The notes beneath the pieces are model-generated. The model worked only from the letters and a program-made list of their open reading frames with translations, did no database searches and was not told the origin of the DNA. Source: Bacillus sp. FJAT-28004 (GTDB lineage: Bacteria; Bacillota; Bacilli; Paenibacillales; Paenibacillaceae). Taken from it: a stretch of 64,000 nt of DNA. The stretch is taken from assembly GCF_001280845.1 (NCBI RefSeq), contig NZ_LGHP01000001.1:4013093-4077092 (forward strand). The letters run 5' to 3'. A program made the translations under genes and the position numbers. The stretch's first letter is position 1, and each line of letters opens with the position of its first letter. Positions 35,546-44,209 of the stretch are shown piece by piece.

Positions 35546-35559
35546 TTGTAACGTTACAA
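35546..35559. promoter_or_regulatory. LacI-family operator O2
   Basis: Perfect palindrome TTGTAACGTTACAA, directly downstream of a TATAAT (35539-35544) that is the likely -10 of the regulator gene. This placement predicts autorepression by blocking transcription. Confidence 0.8.
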
Positions 35560-35610
35560 TTAAGGGCATAATGACCGTATAAATGGATGCAGCGGGAAAG
35601 GATGCTCGGA

Positions 35611-36639
35611 ATGAAAGATAAAGTTACCATGCAGCAAATCGCGGATGAGCTGAAGCTGTCCAAAAACTCCGTTTCCCAAGCGCTCTCCGGCAAGGACGGC
35701 GTAAGCGAAGCTACACGGAAGTTGATTATGGATACGGCGCACCGGATGGGCTATTCTTATACAAAGACGAAGAAGTCAGGCGCCATTCTCGGGGAACAAC
35801 CTAAACTTAAGGGATCCATAGCGCTTATCGCGTCTGACTTTGCTTTCAGTATGCAAAGCTTTTTCGGTGAAATTTATTTAATCATAGAGAAGGAAGCTAA
35901 GCAGCAAGGGTATGAGCTCGTAATTCAATCCATTGACCGCGTAGCAATTGATGAGAAAAGACTTCCTCCTTTTCTCCTAAACCGATCTGTTGACGGGATT
36001 ATTATCTTGTCTCATATCACAACGGCCTATACGAAAATGATGCTAGACACAGGAATTCCTGCTGTTATGATTGACCATCATCATCCGAATCTACAGGTGG
36101 ACAGCATTCTGACAAATAACCGATTCGCTGCTTATGAAGCCGTACGGCATCTGGCGCATCACGGGCATCGCGAGATCGGCTTTGTCGGCGATACCTCTTT
36201 CTCTCCAAGTTATCAAGAGCGACTGGATGGCTTTCGGATGGCGATGAGGGAATTCGAGCTGTCGGTTAAGGAAGAATGGATTTGCTCTCAAGCGATAGAG
36301 GACCATGCGTTTATTTCCAATTATACGAGGGGGCTTGAGCGTCAGCCTACAGCGTGGTTTTGTGTGAACGACGGCCTTGGTTATTTTCTAACCTCTGCTA
36401 TGCAGCAGCTCGGTATGAAAGTGCCCGATGATATGTCTATCATCAGCTTCGACAACGGGTATTTATCCCAAATCTCTACACCTCCGACTACAACGGTAGA
36501 TATCGACTTGAAATTATACGCTGCAAAAGCTGTTGAGAGGCTGATGGAGCGAATGAGCGAGCCGGATCAGCCATTCACCGAACTGCTGCTGCCAACGAAG
36601 CTGATCGTACGGGAGTCGACAGGCCGGCCCCGTGCATAA
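35611..36639 (+). CDS. LacI-family transcriptional regulator of the mannoside locus
   Basis: 342 residues. The N-terminal LacI helix-turn-helix reads TMQQIADELKLSKNSVSQALSGKDGVSEATR, split here as TMQQIADELKLSKNS and VSQALSGKDG. A periplasmic-binding-protein-like sensor domain follows (about 65-340, with GFVGDTSFSPSY and the C-terminal FDNGY and TTTVDI segments). An upstream in-frame ATG at 35587 exists. The ATG at 35611 is preferred because AAAGGA sits 8 bases before it. It is divergent from the importer operon it should repress through the two TTGTAACGTTACAA sites. Confidence 0.9.
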   Translation: MKDKVTMQQIADELKLSKNSVSQALSGKDGVSEATRKLIMDTAHRMGYSYTKTKKSGAILGEQPKLKGSIALIASDFAFSMQSFFGEIYLIIEKEAKQQGYELVIQSIDRVAIDEKRLPPFLLNRSVDGIIILSHITTAYTKMMLDTGIPAVMIDHHHPNLQVDSILTNNRFAAYEAVRHLAHHGHREIGFVGDTSFSPSYQERLDGFRMAMREFELSVKEEWICSQAIEDHAFISNYTRGLERQPTAWFCVNDGLGYFLTSAMQQLGMKVPDDMSIISFDNGYLSQISTPPTTTVDIDLKLYAAKAVERLMERMSEPDQPFTELLLPTKLIVRESTGRPRA

Positions 36640-36689
36640 AAGCTGCCTGCCGATAAATGTTTAAATTGTAATTGTAATGTTGAAACTTA

Positions 36690-36728
36690 AAAAGCAGCTC
36701 GTTCCTCATCAGAGGGCGGGCTGCTTTT
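36690..36728. terminator. Terminator between LacI gene and CapA-like gene
   Basis: AAAAGCAGC (36690-36698) pairs with GCTGCTTTT (36720-36728); the inner stem is CCTC/GAGG around ATCA. It lies between convergent genes and can act both ways. Confidence 0.8.
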
Positions 36729-36763
36729 GTTACGAGTGTAGTTAGAAAGAGGGTCCATTTTGC

Positions 36764-37811
36764 TCATGTTGTGGATTTTTTCTCGATCAAGAGCGGTCTG
36801 ATACGCTTCCAAACATTACGCATCAATTTATGATCAGTGGCGGATTGACCGGGAACTGGCTTCGACAGCGCTTGATGAATCTGCAGAATTCGGTATTTCA
36901 CTCCGTTCGCTGTTTTAAGTCGTGTGGACCAGGTAGGAGTATAACTGGTTTCAGTCACTTTAACCTTTCCGTCCGTTTCTTTTTTAACTGTTAACTGGAC
37001 AATGACACCGCAGTTGGTAGCCGGATTACGGTATAGGCGTGTAGCGATAAAATTGCCAAGCGAATAGATGGCAAAGCGGTCATCCTTGGTGGGAGAGGCC
37101 GGTTGTATGACGTGAGGATGATGGCCCAAAATAATATGGGCACCGTTAGCAAGCAATAAGTTCACTAACCGCTGCGATTGCTTCAGGGGAACATGACGGC
37201 ATTCCTTTCCTATATGGAGGCAAACCACGACAACATCGACCTTGCGAGCAAGCCTGCGTATATGATCGGCGACTTTTTTGTGATTTGTAGGATCGATTTG
37301 GTTTACCATCCAAGCTTCATCAGGAGACAAAGGGATTTTGTTTGTTCCTTTCGAATAGCTGACTATTCCGACCTTTGATGCCTTTTACATCTAGAATTAG
37401 ATGGTTCTCGTTCCGCGGATCGGATGCATACGTGCCAGTGTGTGCAAGCTCAAGCTTGTCGAGAACCTGCAGCGTGCGAACGAGGCCTTTCCTACCGCGA
37501 TCCATACAGTGATTGTTGGCTGTAGTCAAAACGTTGAAACCGGTTTTTTTTAAAGCGGAAGCTAAATCATCTGGACAGTTGAACATCGAGAAGCCTGTGC
37601 GAGGGTTCGACTGTGTATAATGAACTTCTGTTCCTGCAAGCGGTGTCTCTAGATTGCCGATCACCAAATCGGCTTGCTTTAACAATGGAGCGACGTTTTG
37701 AAATATGGGTTCAAATGCGTATTTGTTTTCATTTAATTGTTTGGCTGACGTTAGGAGAGAGCCCATCATTAAAATATCTCCTACGGCAGCTAGCTTAAAT
37801 TCCATGGTCAA
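36764..37811 (-). pseudogene. CapA-like metallophosphatase gene with a frameshift
   Basis: Two minus-strand frames, 37811-37320 and 37330-36764, together encode one CapA/PGA_cap-type metallophosphatase of about 348 residues. The N-part has AVGDILMMG, IGNLETPL and TTANNHCMDRG; the C-part has CLHIGKE and GHHPHVIQP. Reading across AAAGGTC at about 37372-37373, removal of one G restores GIKVGIVSYSKGTNKIPLSPDEAW, given here as GIKVGIVSYS and KGTNKIPLSP. This is therefore a single +1 insertion. It is either a young pseudogene, a sequencing error or, less likely, programmed frameshifting. Confidence 0.8.
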
Positions 37812-37944
37812 TTTACCCTTATCCTTTCCAATACAAAAGGTTATTTTACCTCATGCTCATGTTATGATGTGTAGACGTGCCTGGTGAATGGAATAGCAGC
37901 CAGTGCGGAATACTAAACAAGTTGAAAATTAAATCACACGATAA

Positions 37945-37986
37945 AAAGCCAACTTCAACGCAAATCCTTCGCGTCAAGTTGGCTTT
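37945..37986 (-). terminator. Terminator of the AraC-lipoprotein gene
   Basis: AAAGCCAACTT (37945-37955) pairs with AAGTTGGCTTT (37976-37986), inner ACGC/GCGT. On the minus strand it is followed by T residues (TTTTTAT), fitting termination of the gene ending at 38040. Confidence 0.85.
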
Positions 37987-38039
37987 ATATTTGTTTAAGC
38001 AATTACACTACATTTTTTCGCTTCATATGGATAAGTATC

Positions 38040-39017
38040 TTATTTCTGTGACTGTTCCACCTGTTCGATTAGCGCATCAACCGCTTCATCCACCAGGTAA
38101 GGTCCATAATTCCATTTATCACGGGTTACGTTAATAATGTGATTATTTTTTACTGCGGGAATCGCCTTATAGAGAGGCTCTTGGAACAGTTTCGTCATCT
38201 CTACCATCTCTTCGTCTGTCATCTGTGTGAAGAAATAGTCGGCAGGTCGATCAGCCAAAGATTCCATCGACAAAGCAGCGCCGCCATCTGCAAATTTCTC
38301 GAACTGTTCTGGCATTTGGAAACCAAAATCCTCATAGATTAGTTTACCCAAAGTACCACCCTTGCCTCCCAAAAGCACTTCTCCCTTATGAAGGATAAAC
38401 GTAATTGCCGTTGTACCTTCTTTAATATTAATATGGAGCTCATCTCGGACACGCTGAAGCTTCTCCTCAAATGTAGAAATCCACGCTTCTGCCTCTTGCT
38501 TTCGGTTCATGACATCGCCAATCGCACGCAGCGTATTCACCACGTCGGGATCACCGCCCCATGCTACGGCAACCGTCGGGGCTATTGTTTGATAAGTTTC
38601 ATAGATTTCTGCACTATGATAGTCTGGCAGTATAATCACGTCTGGCTGAAGTGCAGATATAGCCTCTACATTGCCAAGTCCATCGCCGATGCTATCGACC
38701 TTTGCCATTTCATCTGGATATTTATCAAGTGTACCTTGGTCGGCTCCTACCGGCTCTAGTCCAAGTGGAAGCAAATAACCGCCGTATGTAATAACGACAG
38801 CCTTGCTCGGTTTAACCGGAATATCCACCTGCCGTCCCAGCGCATCTTTATACAATCTTGTCTCTGCCGGCAACGTATCCGTGTTATTATTTTGCTGTTT
38901 ATTAGTGCTGTCTGCAGCCTGTTGCACATCTGAACCTGCACCACCGCAAGCTGCCAGCAGCAGAGATAGGCTAAACAAGAGCGTCACAGCAAAGGAAGGC
39001 TTAAAACCAAAATTCAT
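38040..39017 (-). CDS. Nested gene: Fur-regulated siderophore-binding lipoprotein
   Basis: Internal start ATG at 39017, in frame with the long AraC ORF, giving 325 residues. TTGGAGAG lies 8 bases upstream as ribosome site. The signal peptide and lipobox (Cys24) directly follow, which only makes sense if translation begins here. The binding domain fits class III iron-siderophore proteins. No FecCD permease or ATPase genes are nearby, so it would feed a transporter elsewhere. Confidence 0.75.
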   Translation of the reverse strand: MNFGFKPSFAVTLLFSLSLLLAACGGAGSDVQQAADSTNKQQNNNTDTLPAETRLYKDALGRQVDIPVKPSKAVVITYGGYLLPLGLEPVGADQGTLDKYPDEMAKVDSIGDGLGNVEAISALQPDVIILPDYHSAEIYETYQTIAPTVAVAWGGDPDVVNTLRAIGDVMNRKQEAEAWISTFEEKLQRVRDELHINIKEGTTAITFILHKGEVLLGGKGGTLGKLIYEDFGFQMPEQFEKFADGGAALSMESLADRPADYFFTQMTDEEMVEMTKLFQEPLYKAIPAVKNNHIINVTRDKWNYGPYLVDEAVDALIEQVEQSQK

Positions 39018-39998
39018 TTCATTCACTCTCCAAGTATCTTGTTGATAATGATTATCACTATTAACAATATAACCTTCTTCTGCTGGCGGAGCAATGAACG
39101 ATTCGGGCATATCATTCGTACGAATTGAACTTTTTAGCCCGAGATTATACATTTTAAACTGCGCGGGTGTTACACCGGTCTGCTTTTTGAAAAGGCGGCT
39201 AAAGTAATACATATCTGTATACCCGACACTGTCAGCAATATCGCGAATGGTCACATCCGTTTTATTCAGCAAAAATTTAGCCCGATTCATCCGAGTCTGA
39301 ATGAGATATTCAATTGGGCTGCACTTATATTTGCGTTTAAACACCCTGGAGAGGTAATGTGCACTGTAATGAAATAAACTAGCCATCATCTCCATGGAAA
39401 TCGTCTCACGATAATGCGCATGAATATATTGAGCGATATGTGTAGCCAAATCTGGTGCAGAGGCCTCAGCATCGGCGAGTAACAGCTGACGAAACTGCTC
39501 ATACACAAATTGATAGAACAGTCCTGTCACTTGCAGTCTGTCTAGATCCTCACCTGTCGTCCACTTCTGATACAAAGACTCTAGAAGAACAAGCAAAGAT
39601 AATGGTTGTTTTGTTTGAAATGTATATTGTCGCCCAAAAGGAGCCAGTCGCTCCACTCGTCTGCGCATAGATTGACCGGATAAGCCATCAACAGGTTTAT
39701 ATAAAATCAGATAATAGTCAAATGGACGATTCAAACAGCGGATATTCAGCGATGCGCCCTTGCCGCCATGCAGGACTTGAAAATTGGCTGATACGGTTTC
39801 CATTCCATCAAGACTCAATCTGGCCTCGCCCTGGTTAGCGAAAATAAAAGCACTAGCTGGAAGGCGGTAATCTTGCAGCTCTTCTCCTGCCTTCATTACC
39901 AAATGCCGAATGTCGAGTACTTTAACCGGCGTCTGGTTCCATATTTTAATGGTTTCAGGCCATTCCATAACTACACCCCGTAACGGACTCCATTGCAT
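38040..39998 (-). CDS. AraC regulator fused in frame to a siderophore-binding lipoprotein
   Basis: 652-residue frame with two parts. Residues 1-285 are an AraC regulator: a cupin-like N-terminus and a double helix-turn-helix at about 190-283 ending GVTPAQFKMYNLG. Residues 328-652 are a complete lipoprotein: signal peptide starting MNFGFKPSF, lipobox LLAACGG, then a periplasmic-binding (FeuA/FhuD type) domain with GRQVDIPVKPSKAV and LQPDVIILPDY. Bacillus Btr also joins AraC to such a domain, but without a signal peptide. Here the linker (about 288-327) encodes a Fur promoter, so two products are likely. Confidence 0.8.
   Translation of the reverse strand: MQWSPLRGVVMEWPETIKIWNQTPVKVLDIRHLVMKAGEELQDYRLPASAFIFANQGEARLSLDGMETVSANFQVLHGGKGASLNIRCLNRPFDYYLILYKPVDGLSGQSMRRRVERLAPFGRQYTFQTKQPLSLLVLLESLYQKWTTGEDLDRLQVTGLFYQFVYEQFRQLLLADAEASAPDLATHIAQYIHAHYRETISMEMMASLFHYSAHYLSRVFKRKYKCSPIEYLIQTRMNRAKFLLNKTDVTIRDIADSVGYTDMYYFSRLFKKQTGVTPAQFKMYNLGLKSSIRTNDMPESFIAPPAEEGYIVNSDNHYQQDTWRVNEMNFGFKPSFAVTLLFSLSLLLAACGGAGSDVQQAADSTNKQQNNNTDTLPAETRLYKDALGRQVDIPVKPSKAVVITYGGYLLPLGLEPVGADQGTLDKYPDEMAKVDSIGDGLGNVEAISALQPDVIILPDYHSAEIYETYQTIAPTVAVAWGGDPDVVNTLRAIGDVMNRKQEAEAWISTFEEKLQRVRDELHINIKEGTTAITFILHKGEVLLGGKGGTLGKLIYEDFGFQMPEQFEKFADGGAALSMESLADRPADYFFTQMTDEEMVEMTKLFQEPLYKAIPAVKNNHIINVTRDKWNYGPYLVDEAVDALIEQVEQSQK
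39043..39094 (-). promoter_or_regulatory. Fur-controlled promoter inside the AraC-lipoprotein frame
   Basis: Minus strand: -35 TTGCTC (39094-39089), a 17-base spacer, -10 TATATT (39071-39066), then a perfect 7-1-7 Fur box TGATAATCATTATCA (39057-39043) covering the expected transcription start. It lies 26 bases upstream of the lipoprotein ATG. The perfect match to the Bacillus Fur box makes iron repression the clear prediction. Confidence 0.85.
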
Positions 39999-40170
39999 TA
40001 TTTTTACTAGTGAGAATCCATATCATTTATAATATATAATCATATCGTATACCATTAAGCACGTATAGAGAAGACAGAGGAATCCCAATCCGCCTATTCC
40101 ATCCAATAGCTAGCGTATCCTAAATAAAATAAATATTGCAATCCGACGAGTGATAAGTTATTATCGTTTT

Positions 40171-40196
40171 AGTTAGTGATTGATCAATTACTAACT
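40171..40196. promoter_or_regulatory. TetR operator 1
   Basis: 26-bp palindrome centred on TGATCA, with arms AGTTAGTGATTGA and TCAATTACTAACT and one mismatched pair. It lies just upstream of the TetR gene and is repeated twice before the next gene. Confidence 0.75.
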
Positions 40197-40225
40197 AAAT
40201 GGGTACCTTAAAGGTGGAAGATACA

Positions 40226-40744
40226 ATGGAAAAAAACACAGCAGCGTCAGTTAACCGACGTACAGATATTATTGCTGCTGCGATTGAAGTTTTCGCTGAA
40301 ATTGGATATTATCGCGCCACAACGGCAAAGGTTGCTGAACGAGCTCAAATTTCACAGCCGTATGTTTTTCGGTTTTTTGCAACGAAGGAGATTCTGTTAA
40401 AGGAAGCTTTAGAAGTATCATGGACCCGTATCGTTGAAGCATTCCGCAGCGTTATCGAGACAGCGGGACCTGATCAGCTTGAGAAGGAACTTGTCGAGGT
40501 CTATATACAGATAATGAAATCGTATCAGAATGAAACCCTTCTGCAAATGCAGGCTCAGACGATAAAAGATGAAGCTATTGTCGAGGTCATGCAAAATGGA
40601 TACCGTGAGGTGCAGCAGTTAGTGTATAACGCATTCCAGCAAGCTGGTCTTGAAAATCCCAAGGAGAAGACCATTATATTTTTGGCTAGAGGTATGTTAT
40701 GCAATGTTTCCATGGCTCTGTCTTTGCCGGAACTAATGTATTAG
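40226..40744 (+). CDS. TetR-family transcriptional regulator
   Basis: 172 residues. TetR N-terminal helix-turn-helix: RRTDIIAAAIEVFAEIGYYR followed by TAKVAERAQISQPYVFRFF. The C-terminal ligand domain is short and Gln-rich. The ATG at 40226 was chosen over 40199 because AAGGTGG lies 8 bases upstream. It likely represses itself and the oxidoreductase gene that follows through shared operators. Confidence 0.9.
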   Translation: MEKNTAASVNRRTDIIAAAIEVFAEIGYYRATTAKVAERAQISQPYVFRFFATKEILLKEALEVSWTRIVEAFRSVIETAGPDQLEKELVEVYIQIMKSYQNETLLQMQAQTIKDEAIVEVMQNGYREVQQLVYNAFQQAGLENPKEKTIIFLARGMLCNVSMALSLPELMY

Positions 40745-40770
40745 AGCTGATATTTCGGCTCTTATATACA

Positions 40771-40835
40771 TCATTGTAATTGATCAATCAATAAATAGGT
40801 GAAATGTTCAGTTAGTGATTAATCAATTACAAAAT
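40771..40835. promoter_or_regulatory. TetR operators 2 and 3
   Basis: Two further copies of the TetR site, at 40771-40796 (centre TGATCA) and 40810-40835 (centre TTAATC variant), spaced 39 bp centre to centre. They lie between the TetR gene and the oxidoreductase start. Confidence 0.7.
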
Positions 40836-40854
40836 GAGAGGAGTTTGATTAAGA

Positions 40855-41841
40855 ATGAAAAAAGCAATTGTATTAGGTGCTACCGGGGGGACTGGAGCTC
40901 CTATTGTAGAGGAGCTTCTGAAGAGAGGAATCGAGACTACGGCATTCGGGCGCTCTTATCAAAAGCTGGATCAACTTTCAATGGATTTGGGCTATCCTAA
41001 GCATTTATCGCTTAAAGTTGGAGATGTGTTTAATATAAAGGAACTGATATCTGCTTGCGAAGGCCACGAGGTTATTTTTAACTGTGCGAATGTGCCTTAC
41101 AATGACATGCATACAAAGCTGATTCCTATGGGAGAGGCAGTTATGGAGGCAGCGAATCAGCTTGGTGCAAAAATCATCGTTGTGGATGGCATTTATCCCT
41201 ATGGTAGGAGAACTACTGATCACGCATCGGAGGATCACCCTAAGAATCCGCACACGAAAAAAGGCAAGGTTCGACTACAGTACGAGCAAATGGTATTTAG
41301 CCCAAGATGGAATAAGGCGCGTAAAATGATTGTTCGTCTACCAGACTATTATGGCCCATCAGCTAACCAAGCATCCTATTTGGGGTCAACTTTAGATGGG
41401 ATTGCTGCTGCCAAGCCGACGGTGTTTATTGGAACAATGAAGGTTGCTCGCGAGTTTGTATATTTACCGGATGCCGCAATTATGATTGTAGAGTTGGCCA
41501 TTAGGGAGGATGCGTACGAGCAAAATTGGCATATTCCAGGATCAGGTGTGATCTCTGGCCGACATTTTGTAGAGATAGCTCAGAGGGCAGCAGGTACGTC
41601 AAAACCAGTCATACCTCTTGGCAAAATGGGCTTATCACTAATTGGACTACTTTCATCTGTTATGAAGGAGGTCGTCGAAATGCTGTATTTAACAGAGGAA
41701 CCATTCATATTAAGTGGTGAAAAATACGAGCGGCTTGTTGGACCGATCCCTATGACCCCATACGAGATTGGTATTACATCTACGATTAACACCCTTATGA
41801 AACGAAATGAAGTGAAAAAGGCGATCTCTAGCGGGAACTGA
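40855..41841 (+). CDS. NAD(P)-dependent epimerase/SDR-type oxidoreductase
   Basis: 328 residues. N-terminal Rossmann motif KAIVLGATGGTGAPI (atypical/extended SDR, NmrA-like). The YxxxK-type residues are not clearly placed; YEQMVF and a following Arg-rich strand are seen instead. AGAGGAG precedes the ATG. It is under the TetR regulator upstream, and may act on a toxic or hydrophobic small molecule that is the TetR ligand. Function not known. Confidence 0.85.
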   Translation: MKKAIVLGATGGTGAPIVEELLKRGIETTAFGRSYQKLDQLSMDLGYPKHLSLKVGDVFNIKELISACEGHEVIFNCANVPYNDMHTKLIPMGEAVMEAANQLGAKIIVVDGIYPYGRRTTDHASEDHPKNPHTKKGKVRLQYEQMVFSPRWNKARKMIVRLPDYYGPSANQASYLGSTLDGIAAAKPTVFIGTMKVAREFVYLPDAAIMIVELAIREDAYEQNWHIPGSGVISGRHFVEIAQRAAGTSKPVIPLGKMGLSLIGLLSSVMKEVVEMLYLTEEPFILSGEKYERLVGPIPMTPYEIGITSTINTLMKRNEVKKAISSGN

Positions 41842-41880
41842 GTCAGCAAAAGAGAAGGATATATTGATTCTAGGAATTAA

Positions 41881-41920
41881 GAGGGCGAATTGTGATTGGG
41901 CACTGCCACAGTTCGCCTTC
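41881..41920 (+). terminator. Probable terminator after the oxidoreductase gene
   Basis: GAGGGCGAATTGTG (41881-41894) pairs with CACAGTTCGCCTTC (41907-41920) with two G-T pairs. There is only a weak T-run. Confidence 0.5.
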
Positions 41921-42098
41921 TCTATGGTGAACACCACCTGAGGATAAAATCCTAATAATGAAATAAAACATAGGGGAGCGCTTCACGCGAAGAAGGTGAA
42001 AAACAGGGAGGAGTAAAGCCATTCAACGATTTCTGACTAGTTGCACGAAAAAGGGGATTTAGTTATGAGGTTATAAATGGTTGAAGCCAAAGCTAAGA

Positions 42099-42728
42099 TT
42101 ACAGCTCTAACGCTTCTTTCGTAATCTTTTGGATATCGACAGGGCAATTGGAGCTATCCTTAACGATGTCTGGTAAAATATGCGCAAGAAAATAATCTAC
42201 ACAATGAAGCTTTATTTTTTTGATTTTGACGAGCGCTTCGCGATACATAACGATAAATTCCTTCTCTGTGTTGCCTCTTTGCAATTCAGTTAGCGCCTCA
42301 TAAACTTGATCAAGCTTATCGGCCACTTCAAGAATTAGACCTTCGACGGAATCGTCCTTGCCTTCGCGCAGTTGTCTGCGGAAAATAGACTTAAACTCCT
42401 CAGGAATATTCTCCTCTATAAAAAGAGCAATCATACCTTCCTCTACTTGCTGCAGCATGCCGCGCAGTTCTAGTGAGTAATGCTTTACAGGTGTTTTAAT
42501 ATCTCCAATAAATATTTCACCATAATCATGACTGCTCGTAATTTCGTAAAGCTTCTTCCAATCTATCGCGACGCCGTTGCTTTCTTCAATATCTGCTAAT
42601 GTTTTGGCGTACTGAACAACCTTCCAAGAATGAGCGGATACACTGTGCTCTTCAAACTTGAATTTACCTGGACAACGAATGATACGTTCGAGATCGTTAA
42701 GTGATTGAAAATACGTATGAATTCCCAT
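42099..42728 (-). CDS. HD-domain hydrolase, YfbR-like 5'-nucleotidase
   Basis: 209 residues. HD superfamily metal motif: EEHSVSAHSW (His33), SHDYGEIFIGDI (His-Asp) and EVADKLDQ (Asp). It matches the YfbR/YedD-like deoxynucleotide 5'-phosphatases. An upstream ATG at 42737 is in frame; 42728 was chosen because AAAGG is 9 bases before it. Single gene, divergent from the MFS transporter. Confidence 0.85.
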   Translation of the reverse strand: MGIHTYFQSLNDLERIIRCPGKFKFEEHSVSAHSWKVVQYAKTLADIEESNGVAIDWKKLYEITSSHDYGEIFIGDIKTPVKHYSLELRGMLQQVEEGMIALFIEENIPEEFKSIFRRQLREGKDDSVEGLILEVADKLDQVYEALTELQRGNTEKEFIVMYREALVKIKKIKLHCVDYFLAHILPDIVKDSSNCPVDIQKITKEALEL

Positions 42729-42866
42729 GACATGCATCCTTTCTATTTCTGTATTTATTGTATAGTGCGAAGCATTACAGTCAGTATAAAGCTTATTTGT
42801 TAATGGACGATTAAATGAATTAGGTAATATATGTTATATCGATAGTAATGCATTATACATATTATC

Positions 42867-42895
42867 TTGTCAGTAAGACTTATTCCTGCTATGAT
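42867..42895 (+). promoter_or_regulatory. Promoter of the MFS gene
   Basis: -35 TTGTCA (42867-42872), 17-base spacer, -10 TATGAT (42890-42895). The -10 is the first part of the large dyad at 42885-42944. Confidence 0.65.
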
Positions 42896-42944
42896 CATAA
42901 TGACTTATTAAAGATGTTTAATAAGTTGTTATGATCATAGCAGG
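42885..42944. repeat. 28-bp-arm inverted repeat in divergent promoter region
   Basis: Left arm 42885-42912 (CCTGCTATGATCATAA...) and right arm 42917-42944 are reverse complements except for 2 positions, with a GATG loop. Each arm contains the self-complementary TATGATCATA. It could be a pair of operator sites or a transcript hairpin controlling the MFS gene. Confidence 0.85.
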
Positions 42945-42994
42945 GACGGATTTCACAAACGAAAAGATGATGAACACCAAGGAGAATAATAGCT

Positions 42995-44209
42995 ATGGCA
43001 ACTTTCTTTTTAATTATTATTTATTTGGCTTTTATTAGTTTAGGCTTGCCAGATTCATTGCTCGGATCGGCATGGCCTGTGATGAGAGAGGATCTGAATG
43101 CTTCATTAGGAACTGCTGGCATTCTCTCCATGGTTATTGCAGGCAGTACGATTGTGTCGAGCTTGTTAAGTGGTACAGTACTGCAACGTTTTGGCACGGG
43201 GAAAGTAACACTTGTGAGCTGTATAATGACAGCAGGAGCTTTACTTGGGTTTGCATGGTCTCCTTCAATAATCTGGTTAATAATGTTCGCCATTCCACTT
43301 GGTATAGGTGCGGGAAGCGTAGATGCAGGATTAAATAACTATGTTGCTACTCATTACAAAGCTCATCATATGAGCTGGCTTCACTGTTTTTGGGGAGTAG
43401 GAGCTACCCTTGGTCCAATTATTATGGCTTCGTCTATTTCGGGTCAAAACCTTTGGAGACATGGTTATCTCATTGTAGCGGGTATTCAATTTATTCTAGT
43501 CATCATACTATTCGTTTCTCTTCCTTTATGGGATAAAGTTGCTAGAAGTAGTCATGTAATAAATGTTGAAGCTCAAAATGAGTTGCTTAATCAAGAATTA
43601 GAGCAAAATTCTGAGACAACAAAGCCATGGCAAGTCAAAGGGGTTAAACTCGCAATGCTAACCTTCTTATTTTACTGTGGAATTGAAGCAAGCATGGGAT
43701 TATGGGGAAGCAGCTTTCTTGTTCAAATAAAAAACTTGCCTGCAGCCACAGCAGCACAATGGGTTTCTTGGTTCTTTGTAGGAATTACAGTTGGTCGAAT
43801 GATTACCGGATTTATCACGTTTAAAATGAGTAGTCGCATGCTGATTAGGTACGGTCAGATTATCGCTTTAGTCGGAACAGTAGTACTTGTGTTACCGTTC
43901 CCACCTATCCTCTCGCTTGTCGGCTTTATGATTGTAGGACTCGGATTAGCCCCGATATTTCCGTGTATGCTGCATGAAACGCCTGCAAGATTTGGGAAAA
44001 AGAATGCTCAGTCTATCATGGGTTTTCAAATGGCAGCTGCTTATACGGGTAGTACGTTAGTGCCTCCTTTTCTGGGCTTGCTAGCTTCAAATATAACTAT
44101 TAGTATCTTTCCGTGGTTTATTATTATATTTGCCATTGCGATGCTCTTGTGTACGGAAAAATTAAATGATTTTTTGAAAAGATTACATGCGGGAAGATTA
44201 GCGAAATAA
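42995..44209 (+). CDS. MFS transporter
   Basis: 404 residues, about 12 membrane helices, no signal peptide. The first helices contain FISLGLPDSLLGSAWPVM and motif-A-like GTVLQRFGTGKV. It is similar in style to the FucP/sugar or multidrug MFS subgroups. Substrate cannot be assigned. Expressed alone behind the dyad at 42885-42944. Confidence 0.88.
   Translation: MATFFLIIIYLAFISLGLPDSLLGSAWPVMREDLNASLGTAGILSMVIAGSTIVSSLLSGTVLQRFGTGKVTLVSCIMTAGALLGFAWSPSIIWLIMFAIPLGIGAGSVDAGLNNYVATHYKAHHMSWLHCFWGVGATLGPIIMASSISGQNLWRHGYLIVAGIQFILVIILFVSLPLWDKVARSSHVINVEAQNELLNQELEQNSETTKPWQVKGVKLAMLTFLFYCGIEASMGLWGSSFLVQIKNLPAATAAQWVSWFFVGITVGRMITGFITFKMSSRMLIRYGQIIALVGTVVLVLPFPPILSLVGFMIVGLGLAPIFPCMLHETPARFGKKNAQSIMGFQMAAAYTGSTLVPPFLGLLASNITISIFPWFIIIFAIAMLLCTEKLNDFLKRLHAGRLAK

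Noticed and set aside
40021..40060. Second Fur box upstream of the AraC start
   Set aside because: Only loose A/T-rich similarity; not a 7-1-7 match like the site at 39043-39057.
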